Positions 57,072 to 64,000 of a DNA stretch of 64,000 nucleotides are shown in pieces (the stretch's first letter is position 1; every line of letters begins with the position of its first letter). The DNA comes from Methylobacter sp. (GTDB taxonomy: Bacteria; Pseudomonadota; Gammaproteobacteria; Methylococcales; Methylomonadaceae). The notes under the pieces are model-generated. The model was not told where the DNA came from. It did no database searches and was given only the letters and a program-made list of their open reading frames with translations. The translations under genes and the position numbers were made by a program. The stretch is taken from positions 124,001-188,000 of the forward strand of contig JAQUOU010000006.1 in NCBI GenBank assembly GCA_028716975.1. The letters are read 5' to 3'.

Positions 57072-57133
57072 TCCTCCTAAAGGAATTTTACTATGCTGAA
57101 AATAAGCAGTTACACGAAATTATTTACACCCTC
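57060..57133 (-). mobile_element. IS256-type terminal fragment, copy 2
   Basis: 74 bp identical to copy 1, here still attached to the start of the IS256-type transposase remnant (57071). It ends in the same CACCCTC terminus and abuts an MFS gene reading away from it. Confidence 0.88.
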
Positions 57134-57210
57134 TTACTGGCATTCATTATGCCTGGATAATACTCGCCGTTACCTTTGTCTGCCTGCTGGCTTCTGCGGA
57201 GGTTCGGTCG

Positions 57211-58356
57211 GTGCCGGGCATTATTCTTCTGTCTCTGGAGCGCGAGTTCCATTGGAGCAGGGAAACCATCTCAGGCGCTGTTTCGGTCAACCTGCTGTTG
57301 TTTGGGCTGGCCGGTCCTTTTCTGGGCAGGCTGATGGATTTATACGGGGCAAAAACCATTACCCTGTTAATGATTTTTCTCATAGTCCTGGGTGCAGCAA
57401 GAACTCTTTTCATGCGGGAAGCCTGGCAAATGTATATGCTTTGGGGAGTAATCGTAGGCATTGGCTCAGGCGGTACGTCAATGGTTATGGGTTCCACGAT
57501 TGTCAACCGTTGGTTTCATGAACGGCGCGGACTGGCTTTGGGCGTGCTGGGCGCGGCCATGTCGTCAGGGCAATTGCTTTTCATCCCGATTATCATGAAC
57601 CTGAATACTCACTTTGGATGGGGGGCGGCAATACTTTTCAGCGTTTTACTTTTCGGTTTTATCGTATTGCCTCTGGTCATACGCTTTATGGTTAATAATC
57701 CTGAGTTAAAAGGGATGAAGCCCTATGGCATGAAACAGATGATTACTCCGCCGATTCGCCCTGATGCCAGGCCAATGCGTTTGGCAATGCGCAACCCTCA
57801 ATTCTGGTTGCTGGCCTTCAGTTTTGGCATATGCGGCTTTACGACCTCGGGACTGTTCCAGACGCATTTGATTCCGCACGGGATAGAGCATGGTTTTTCG
57901 GAAATGACGATGGCGGCATCGTTAGGCTTAATGGGCGCTACCGATATTACCGGCACTGTTTTATCCGGCTGGCCGTGTGATCGCTTTGGCAAGCGCGGCC
58001 CCTTGGCGGTTTATTATTTGCTTCGGGGCCTCTCTTTAATGCTTTTACCTTACGTCAAATCGACCCCGCAACTGATGGCGTTTTCTGTCGTCTATGGGCT
58101 CAATTGGTTATCGACAGTACCTGCAACCTCGGCGCTGACTGCGGACTTGTTCGGAAAGCAAAATGTAGGCGTCGTCTTCGGGCGGATTTTTTTTGCCCAT
58201 CAACTGGGCGCCGCGTTAGCTTCTTATGGCGCCGGTTATCTGCATAGTTTGGCAGGAGACTACACGCTTGCCTTTATGGCTTCCGGTTTTTTTGCCTTGA
58301 TTGCAGCCGGACTCGTCACAGGCATACGGAACCGGCCGCAGCCCATATCCCTATAA
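57211..58356 (+). CDS. MFS transporter, 5' end disrupted by an IS end
   Basis: 381 aa from a GTG at 57211, but family similarity (HYAWIILAVTFVCLL, the usual first helix) extends back in frame to 57133, where the IS256-type end begins. No ATG/GTG/TTG precedes it in that frame before a stop at 57103. So the native start and first residues were lost; the present product would lack helix 1 or need a start in the IS. Motif A-like GRLMDLYGAKT and eleven helices remain. Monocarboxylate-porter-like; probably impaired. Overlaps ubiX tail-to-tail by 6 bases. Confidence 0.75.
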   Translation: MPGIILLSLEREFHWSRETISGAVSVNLLLFGLAGPFLGRLMDLYGAKTITLLMIFLIVLGAARTLFMREAWQMYMLWGVIVGIGSGGTSMVMGSTIVNRWFHERRGLALGVLGAAMSSGQLLFIPIIMNLNTHFGWGAAILFSVLLFGFIVLPLVIRFMVNNPELKGMKPYGMKQMITPPIRPDARPMRLAMRNPQFWLLAFSFGICGFTTSGLFQTHLIPHGIEHGFSEMTMAASLGLMGATDITGTVLSGWPCDRFGKRGPLAVYYLLRGLSLMLLPYVKSTPQLMAFSVVYGLNWLSTVPATSALTADLFGKQNVGVVFGRIFFAHQLGAALASYGAGYLHSLAGDYTLAFMASGFFALIAAGLVTGIRNRPQPISL

Positions 58357-58926
58357 CCCGGCCCAAGGCGTATACAAGCCCTCAACATTAACCCCGAACA
58401 TATCCAGAACCCGGCCAACGGTTTCATTAACCATTGCTGTAAGTGAATCCGATTGACTATAAAAAGCCGGCATGGGCGGGAAAATTATCCCGCCCATTTC
58501 AGTCACGCTTGCCATATTCCTGATATGCGCCAGATTCAACGGCGTTTCACGGGGCATCAAGACCAGGCGGCGCCGTTCTTTTAACACCACATCGGCCGAT
58601 CGTGAAATCAGGTTATTGCCAAAGCCATGCGCAACGGCCGCCAAGGTTTTCATTGAGCACGGCGCGATAATCATGCCTTCCGTTTTAAACCCGCCGCTGG
58701 AGATACTGGCCGCGATATCATTAATGCCATGAGCGACATCGGCCAGCTGCAGTAATTCCGACCGTTTCATCGCCATCTCGTGTTTTAAATTCACAACGCC
58801 GGCCGAAGAAATAACAAGATGGGTTTCCCATTCTTCCTGTGCCTGTAAAACCTGCAGCATTCTCACGCCATAGAGAGCGCCCGTTGCGCCGGTCATGGCA
58901 ATGATCAAGCGTTTTTTTTGAGTCAT
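58351..58926 (-). CDS. ubiX: UbiX, flavin prenyltransferase
   Basis: 191 aa. FMN-binding AMTGATGALYGVRML at the start, SSGGFKTEGMIIAPCSMKTLAA, and RPLVLMPRETPL-like RRRLVLMPRETPLNLAHIRNM. It makes the prenylated FMN that UbiD needs; ubiD lies 38 kb away in the window. Separate from ubiD, as in many gammaproteobacteria. Confidence 0.95.
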   Translation of the reverse strand: MTQKKRLIIAMTGATGALYGVRMLQVLQAQEEWETHLVISSAGVVNLKHEMAMKRSELLQLADVAHGINDIAASISSGGFKTEGMIIAPCSMKTLAAVAHGFGNNLISRSADVVLKERRRLVLMPRETPLNLAHIRNMASVTEMGGIIFPPMPAFYSQSDSLTAMVNETVGRVLDMFGVNVEGLYTPWAGL

Positions 58927-59636
58927 TTTTATAAATTATTTACGGATGTTGCGGGATAATCACAGTACTCTGCGGTGGTTATGTTGTGTAAATGATATAC
59001 TATTTATGCGTCAGTCAGTGTATTCACGGCATATAGTGATAAACACAAATAGTATAATCATATTGACCACGGATTCATCGTAACGATTTGATTTTCTATT
59101 TATTGCGTACTCCAATCAAGCCAATTACTCCTAATTTAAGACAAAGCAACGATCGAAAATTATTCGAAACCGGCCAATGGAAGTTATTGAATTAGAGACC
59201 GGTTGATACTCTCAGTCGAGTCGATAGCGACAACTCAACTTCTAACAGCATCTCAAATTCACCGCATGCCAATAAATAAAATCGGGTCTTCGGAATTTAG
59301 TGTTGAAATTCCAGATACCTGACGTTCGTGCTTGCAAGGTTTCGAGAAGATCACAGGCGGCACTCGACCCACAAGAGACAGTCAACCTTTATAATAAAAT
59401 CATCCAAAACGGACATTCAACTTTGAATGTGACTTAAAGCTTACGACTCCAACATTGCCATTACACCAAAAACACTGCGTTTATATTCCTGGAGCTGAGG
59501 AAAAACAATGACGGAACTAATCATTGTTACAGTAAGTCTTATTAAGGTGTAGTTTCGGTGAATGAACTCAATACATAACGGTAAATTTAAAAATTAAAAT
59601 CAACATTTTTTTACATTTTAAGTTAAGGAGCCCACC
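58927..59636. other. Intergenic region between ubiX and ohr
   Basis: About 710 bases between divergent genes. An imperfect inverted repeat (ATGATATACTATTTATG at 58992-59008, CACAAATAGTATAATCAT at 59044-59061) lies close to ubiX. A 14-codon frame with a GAGG site (ATG near 59507) precedes ohr and could be chance. Otherwise nothing recognised. Confidence 0.4.
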
Positions 59637-60056
59637 ATGACCCAACAGGAAAAAGTACTATACACAGCCAAAACCCACACCACCGGCGGACGGGAAAACG
59701 GCGAATCACGCAGCTCTGACGGCCGTCTGGTCATTAAGCTTTCATCTCCTGGCACCCCGAGCACCGGCACCAATCCCGAGCAACTGTTCGCCGCTGGTTG
59801 GTCTGCCTGCTTCGAAGGGGCGATGGGGCTTGCGGCCCGTAAAATGAAAATCACTCTCCCGGCTGACATGGCCATAGACGCGGAAGTGGATCTTTGCTTA
59901 ACCGACGGCGCTTACTTCCTACAGGCTCGGCTCAACGTCAGCCTGCCAGGTTTGGAGAGCGATGTTGCCCAGGCCGTGGTGGATGCCGCGCACCAGACGT
60001 GCCCATACTCCAAAGCCACACGGGGCAATATCGAAGTCGCGGTTAGCCTGGTCTAA
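59637..60056 (+). CDS. ohr: Ohr/OsmC family organic hydroperoxide reductase
   Basis: 139 aa with AAGGAG upstream. The peroxidatic and resolving cysteines sit in GWSACFEGA and HQTCPYSKATRGN, the Ohr subtype pattern. It starts VLYTAKTHTTGGRENG as in typical Ohr. Detoxifies organic hydroperoxides using lipoylated donors. First gene of a stress-related cluster. No OhrR gene is nearby. Confidence 0.93.
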   Translation: MTQQEKVLYTAKTHTTGGRENGESRSSDGRLVIKLSSPGTPSTGTNPEQLFAAGWSACFEGAMGLAARKMKITLPADMAIDAEVDLCLTDGAYFLQARLNVSLPGLESDVAQAVVDAAHQTCPYSKATRGNIEVAVSLV

Positions 60057-60131
60057 GCTATGCCATTAAAAATGAAATTGGTTCTGCCCCGTTTTTCTTG
60101 ATGAAATGCAGAAGTAACAGCGAGGTGATTT

Positions 60132-60619
60132 ATGCGTAGCGAAGGGTTATTTGGGCTAAGCATTTTAATGAGTTTTCTTGCTTTCGCCATCGTCATGACG
60201 GTGTATATCTGGCCGCGACTCCGAACCATGAGCCGAAGGGATGCCCTCATTCCATTGGTTGTTCCCCACACGTTTCGGTTTGTTGGACTCAGCTTTCTGA
60301 TCCCAGGGGTCGTATCCCCGTCGCTTTCGTCGGCATTCGCAATTCCGGCAGCGTATGGTGATCTAGTTGCAGCTATCCTAGCGGGCATCGCAACATTGGC
60401 GCTCGCCGCTCGCACATCCTGGTCCATCCCGATTGTGTGGGTATTCAATGTGTTTGGCGCAATCGACCTCTTACACGCATTCTACCATGGCCGAATCGGC
60501 GTGTGGACATAGACCCCGGATCGCTGGGAGCGGCGTTTTTCATACCGACATTCATTGTCCCGCCGTTACTCGTTACACATGGACTCATATTTTGGCTACT
60601 GTTGCGCTCAAAGCAATGA
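60132..60619 (+). pseudogene. Four-helix membrane protein, frameshifted
   Basis: The first 126 codons encode three hydrophobic helices (LFGLSILMSFLAFAIVMTV onward) and stop at 60512 after AFYHGRIGVWT. In another frame the sequence continues from the same point as VDIDPGSLGAAFFIPTFIVP and a fourth helix ending FWLLLRSKQ at 60619. The break is at GTGTGG near 60503, consistent with a GT dinucleotide duplication. Rejoined length is about 160 aa. Family unknown. Confidence 0.7.
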
Positions 60620-60764
60620 AGCGGTGCGCGAATCATGGGTACTACAGTGAGCCTAGTAAGAATCAGAATACCGGCTAACCATCGGATCAATCGGAGAATT
60701 AGTCTGTCGGCAAATTCTCGATTATCCTGACCGTTAGCCCCGTACATACAGGTAAGGAGGTTTC

Positions 60765-61217
60765 ATGTCAGAAAGAATCAATCTTGGTAAATCCGCTCCA
60801 GCGCTTTACCAAGCGGTCAATGGTCTTGAGAAGCTGGCGGTTGAGGCCGTGGCTTCCGCAAGCATCCCGGTTGGCTTTGCACATCTGTTACGCCTTCGGG
60901 CATCCCAACTCAACCAGTGCGCATACTGTATCAGGATGCATACTCAAGATGCCCTAGCCAGTGGCGAGTCAAACGATCGCATTAGTGTCCTAGCAGCCTG
61001 GAGGGAAACTGGATATTTCACCGAAAAGGAACGCTCATCATTGGCACTGGTAGAAGCTATTACACTGATCTCTGACGGGCAAGTGCCGGATGCCATCTAT
61101 GAGCAAGCAGCTGCCAATCTGTCAAAAGATGAAATATCGGCTGTCGAGTGGCTTGCGGTAGTCATTAATGCCTGGAATCGCATTGCCACTTCCAGCCGTT
61201 ATCCTGTGAAGGCGTGA
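60765..61217 (+). CDS. AhpD-like carboxymuconolactone decarboxylase family protein
   Basis: 150 aa with AAGGAGG upstream. The redox motif CAYCIRMHTQDA (C-x2-C-x3-H) is that of AhpD-type alkylhydroperoxidases. Helical throughout. Probably reduces peroxides or recharges a peroxiredoxin. Same strand as ohr, in an apparent stress cassette. Confidence 0.9.
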   Translation: MSERINLGKSAPALYQAVNGLEKLAVEAVASASIPVGFAHLLRLRASQLNQCAYCIRMHTQDALASGESNDRISVLAAWRETGYFTEKERSSLALVEAITLISDGQVPDAIYEQAAANLSKDEISAVEWLAVVINAWNRIATSSRYPVKA

Positions 61218-61243
61218 GCATGGCTAAAAATTCATCCATACCG

Positions 61244-61260
61244 GAGCCGCTTCGCGGCTC
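61244..61260 (+). other. Hairpin between AhpD-like and NmrA-like genes
   Basis: GAGCCGC-TTC-GCGGCTC, a compact 7-bp stem 27 bases past the AhpD-like stop. There is no T-tract. It may stabilise or attenuate the message, or mark the junction where GC-rich DNA begins. Confidence 0.45.
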
Positions 61261-61323
61261 GGCTTAATTACAGGAGTTAGACACAGGGCCCCCACTTGCG
61301 GGCGACAAATTGAGAGATATAGT

Positions 61324-62166
61324 ATGAAAATCGTTGTCATTGGCGGTACCGGGCTCATCGGTTCAAAGCTCGTGAACAAACTTCGTCAGAGCGGCCATGA
61401 GGTAGTGGCGGCATCGCCCGCCTCTGGCGTCAACACGATCACTGGTGAGGGGTTGGCTAACGTACTTGCGGGTGCACAGGTTGTTGTCGACGTGGCGAAC
61501 TCGCCGTCGTTCGAGGACAAGGCCGTTTGGGAATTCTTCGAGACGTCAGGCCGCAACCTTCTCGCGGCGGAGGCTGTAGCCGGCGTCCGGCACCATGTCG
61601 CGCTCTCCATCGTCGGAACCGGCCGGACGCCCGACAATGGCTATTTCCGCGCCAAGGTCGCCCAGGAGAACCTGATCGAGGCCTCCGGCATCTCCTACAC
61701 TATTGTTCGCTCGACCCAGTTCCTGGAATTCCTCGGCGCCATCGCCGATTCGAGTGCGGTTGGAAACACAGTCAGGCTTTCGCCCGGCCTGTTCCAGCCC
61801 ATCGCGGCGGACGACGTTGCTGCCATCGTCGCCGACGTGGCGCTCGCGGCGCCGCGAAACGGCATCGTCGAGATCGCCGGCCCGGAACGAGCGCCGTTCA
61901 ACGAAATCATCGCCCGCTATCTGAAGGCGGTCGGCGACCCACGTGAGGTCGTGAGTGACCCCGAGGCCCGATACTTCGGCGGCCGGGTCGAGGAACGCTC
62001 GCTCGTACCGTTAGGCGAAGCGCGCCTCGGCCGCATCGGTTTCGACGAATGGCTCAGCCGCCCATACCTCAAAAGTAAGTTAGCGAGGCAGGGTCGGTGC
62101 CCAGATCAAGTCGTCCGCCGTATCCGCCTTCAGATCCGCGATCAGGTCGATCGTGATGAGGCGTGA
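61324..62166 (+). CDS. NmrA-like NAD(P)-binding protein
   Basis: 280 aa. Rossmann motif VVIGGTGLIGSKLV at the N-terminus, ALSIVGTGRTPDNGYFRAK and YTIVRSTQFLEFLG, typical of atypical SDR/NmrA proteins. No catalytic YxxxK is obvious, as in redox sensors. The third-position GC is visibly far higher than in neighbours, so it was probably acquired from a high-GC (alphaproteobacterial-like) donor. The last ~35 residues after FDEWLSR look like a read-through tail beyond the usual family end. Confidence 0.85.
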   Translation: MKIVVIGGTGLIGSKLVNKLRQSGHEVVAASPASGVNTITGEGLANVLAGAQVVVDVANSPSFEDKAVWEFFETSGRNLLAAEAVAGVRHHVALSIVGTGRTPDNGYFRAKVAQENLIEASGISYTIVRSTQFLEFLGAIADSSAVGNTVRLSPGLFQPIAADDVAAIVADVALAAPRNGIVEIAGPERAPFNEIIARYLKAVGDPREVVSDPEARYFGGRVEERSLVPLGEARLGRIGFDEWLSRPYLKSKLARQGRCPDQVVRRIRLQIRDQVDRDEA

Positions 62167-62212
62167 TACGGTGAATTTGTATCCACATTTGTATCAACGA
62201 AGGAGAACACAA

Positions 62213-62644
62213 ATGTTCACTAAATTTCTCTGTGGAGTTGCCTTCGCAGCTCTCTCTATAAGCGCAGCTTCAGCCGATAACTCGCCTGCTGTACTGATAA
62301 ACACTGATAAGTCCAAGGTAACGCTGGTCTTTGATCACTCCCTTCCTAATGTGCCCGGCAAGAGCATGAAAGGGGTGCTGGTCGAATACCAGCCGGGTGG
62401 CTCATCGCCCGCGCATACCCATCCGGCCTCGGCTTTCATCTATGCAACGGTCCTTGAGGGCGCAATTCGTAGCAAAGTCAATGATGGGCCGGAAAAGGTG
62501 TATCAAGCAGGCGAAAACTTCGCCGAATTACCTGGCGATCATCATGGCGTCAGCGCAAACGCCAGTGCCACGCAACCCGCACGCCTGCTAGCCGTCTTTG
62601 TCGTCGATACCGATGATAAGAACCTTGTCAAGAACGACAAATAG
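62213..62644 (+). CDS. Secreted cupin-domain protein
   Basis: 143 aa from the ATG at 62213 (AAGGAG upstream); a 20-codon extension is rejected. Signal peptide ends ISAASA. The cupin metal site is HTHP with later E (LEGAIR) and H (GDHHGVS). The enzyme type is unknown. Follows the NmrA-like gene on the same strand, a pairing seen in transferred stress cassettes. Confidence 0.82.
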   Translation: MFTKFLCGVAFAALSISAASADNSPAVLINTDKSKVTLVFDHSLPNVPGKSMKGVLVEYQPGGSSPAHTHPASAFIYATVLEGAIRSKVNDGPEKVYQAGENFAELPGDHHGVSANASATQPARLLAVFVVDTDDKNLVKNDK

Positions 62645-62787
62645 TGAATGAACGGGGTCAGGCTATTGAATAACGAACCCAGCCTAACATATAAGGTTTG
62701 ACCGTGTGAATAAATAAAGGGGAAGCTGGCCGGTATAGTAAATCGTCGGGTGACAAGAATGAATTTATCCCAATGCCGGAGTGATGT

Positions 62788-64000
62788 GTGGATAGTGTCC
62801 TTTTCAATATTTTTATCTTTCTTACGGCGGCTTGTGTGGTGGTGCCGCTTGCAAGCCTTTTCAAGTTAGGATCTGTACTCGGTTATCTTACTGCTGGGAT
62901 TGTGATTGGCCCTTTCGGGCTGGGATTGATCGGCGATGCAGAGAAAGTGATGCATTTTGCAGAATTCGGCGTAATGATGAGGTTGTTTCTCATCGGCTTG
63001 GAATTGGATCCTGCCTTGCTTTGGCGGTTGCGTAAATCGATTCTAGGACTGGGCAGTTTACAAGTGATACTGACAAGTATGGCATTTATGCTCATTGGTT
63101 TGGCGCTAGGCTATTCATGGCAGATGAGTTTGACGGCGGGCATGGCGCTTCCGCTTGCTGCCGTTGTAGGAATTACCCTATTGATGCAACTGGTTGGCGT
63201 ATCGCCGGCCATGGGAACATTTATCGCCGGTGCTGTGCTGGCAAATTCCGAATATCGCCACACGCTGCAAACCGACATTGAGCCGTTCAAAGGGCTATTA
63301 CTTGGCCTATTTTTCATTTCGGTCGGCATGGGCATGGATTTTCAGTTATTCGCCGAAGCGCCGTTGTGAGTAGTATTCGCCGTCGCTGGGTTAATAACCG
63401 TTAAGGCTTTGATATTGTCCATACTCGGCAGGCTTTTCGGACTCAATGCCCTTCATAACTCCGGTTTTGCGCTTGCCCTTGCCCAAGACGGTGAATTTGC
63501 TTTTGTATTGTTCCAGTTGGCGGGCACTTTAACTATTTTGCCCCAGACACAGGAGAAGTTTTTAACCTTAGTGGTAGCCACTTCGATTGCCGTAACTCCA
63601 TTGCTTATAGTTCTCTACAACCGCCTAATCGTACCGAAATTCTTAAGCGTATTGCCTGACCGTTCCTTTGATAGTATTGAAGAAGACAACCCAATCATTT
63701 TGGCTGGGTACGGTCGTTTCGGGCAAGTGATCGGTCATTTTCTGAACGCCCAAGGTATTAAAACAACGGTACTGGAAAAAAACCCTGATCAGATCGAGTT
63801 GCTCAGGAAATTTGGCTTCAAAGGCTATTCCGGCGATGCGTCCCGGTTGGATTTACTTCATAGTGCCGGCGCATATAAGGCAAAACTGCTTATTGTTGCA
63901 GTGGATGATCCGGAAACCTCTCTTGAAATTGTGCGTCTTGCGTAAAATGATTTTCCGAATTTGAAGATTTTCGCCCGCGCCCGCAACCGACGCCATGCTT
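62788..64000 (+). pseudogene. Kef-type K+/H+ antiporter with stops and an internal deletion
   Basis: One reading frame runs from GTG 62788 to the window end but contains TGA at 63367 (APL-stop-VVFAVAG, most simply TGG to TGA) and TAA at 63943 (VRLA-stop-NDFPNLK). In addition, SLTAGMALP joins directly to LAAVVGITLLMQLVGVSPAMG, omitting about 100 residues of transmembrane domain. The RCK/TrkA-N part (ILAGYGRFGQVIGHFL) is recognisable. Three independent lesions make it a pseudogene; it extends beyond the window. Confidence 0.85.

Noticed and set aside
57093-57521. 142-codon frame starting in the IS256-type end
   Set aside because: It is a different frame over the MFS gene; the MFS frame has clear helix and motif content.
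60053-60448. 131-codon minus-strand frame opposite the membrane gene
   Set aside because: Antisense to a frame with clear hydrophobic helices; composition is explained by the complementary strand.

Overview
The window looks like a chromosome segment of a diazotrophic gammaproteobacterium. The evidence is the nifL-nifA pair, a minor nif cluster ordered as in Azotobacter (nifL, nifA ... nifB, fdxN, nifO ... FeSII-type ferredoxin, nifQ), and a gammaproteobacterial housekeeping backbone (rng-yhdP-nit-tldD-pmbA, folK-panBC, ubiD-prlC). A probable PPi-type PEP carboxykinase beside glycogen phosphorylase, and the overall style, suggest a type I methanotroph (Methylococcales). No methane-oxidation gene is in view, so that placement is inference.

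Layout. 1-2.1 kb: 3' end of nifL, nifA and a small unknown ORF. 2.1-6.1 kb: a TumE-type toxin with a truncated antitoxin, two small exported or membrane proteins, a frameshifted lipoprotein gene and an alkaline phosphatase. 6.5-13.1 kb: a two-domain multicopper oxidase, then nifB behind a textbook sigma-54/NifA promoter with two upstream activator sites, then fdxN, nifO, a flavodiiron protein, a [2Fe-2S] ferredoxin, an FeSII (Shethna II)-like protein and nifQ. This block combines FeMo-cofactor supply (nifB, nifO, nifQ), electron transfer and probable oxygen protection. A 182-bp MITE closes it.

13.5-23.3 kb: an unknown protein paired with an XRE/IrrE metallopeptidase; a three-gene lipid-linked-sugar operon (HAD-UbiA fusion, SMR-type carrier, GT-C-like membrane protein); ubiD-prlC; an RDD protein and a 59-aa membrane peptide. 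23.4-46.6 kb is mostly core genome: pcnB (apparently starting at ATT), folK-panB-panC, panD, an isolated fliW, rlmH-maf-rng-yhdP-nit-bamC-like-tldD, a small toxin/antitoxin-like pair, pmbA, a Uma2 protein, pyrD, thiO, an outer-membrane beta-barrel, and phd-parE overlapping pip.

46.7-57.1 kb is a mobile-element graveyard around glgP and the PPi-PEPCK-like gene. Two identical 74-bp IS256-type ends in the same orientation bound the region, one abutting a truncated kinase-like gene and the other an MFS gene. Between them lie remnants of IS4-type, integrase-type, IS256 and IS5/IS1182-type transposases, a resolvase fragment and a 298-bp hairpin-ended insertion. 58.3-64 kb: ubiX, then an oxidative-stress cassette (ohr, a broken membrane gene, an AhpD-like protein, a GC-rich NmrA-like reductase, a secreted cupin) and a decayed Kef-type antiporter running off the end. 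Dispersed REP-like palindromes occur throughout. I found no tRNA, rRNA or CRISPR array.
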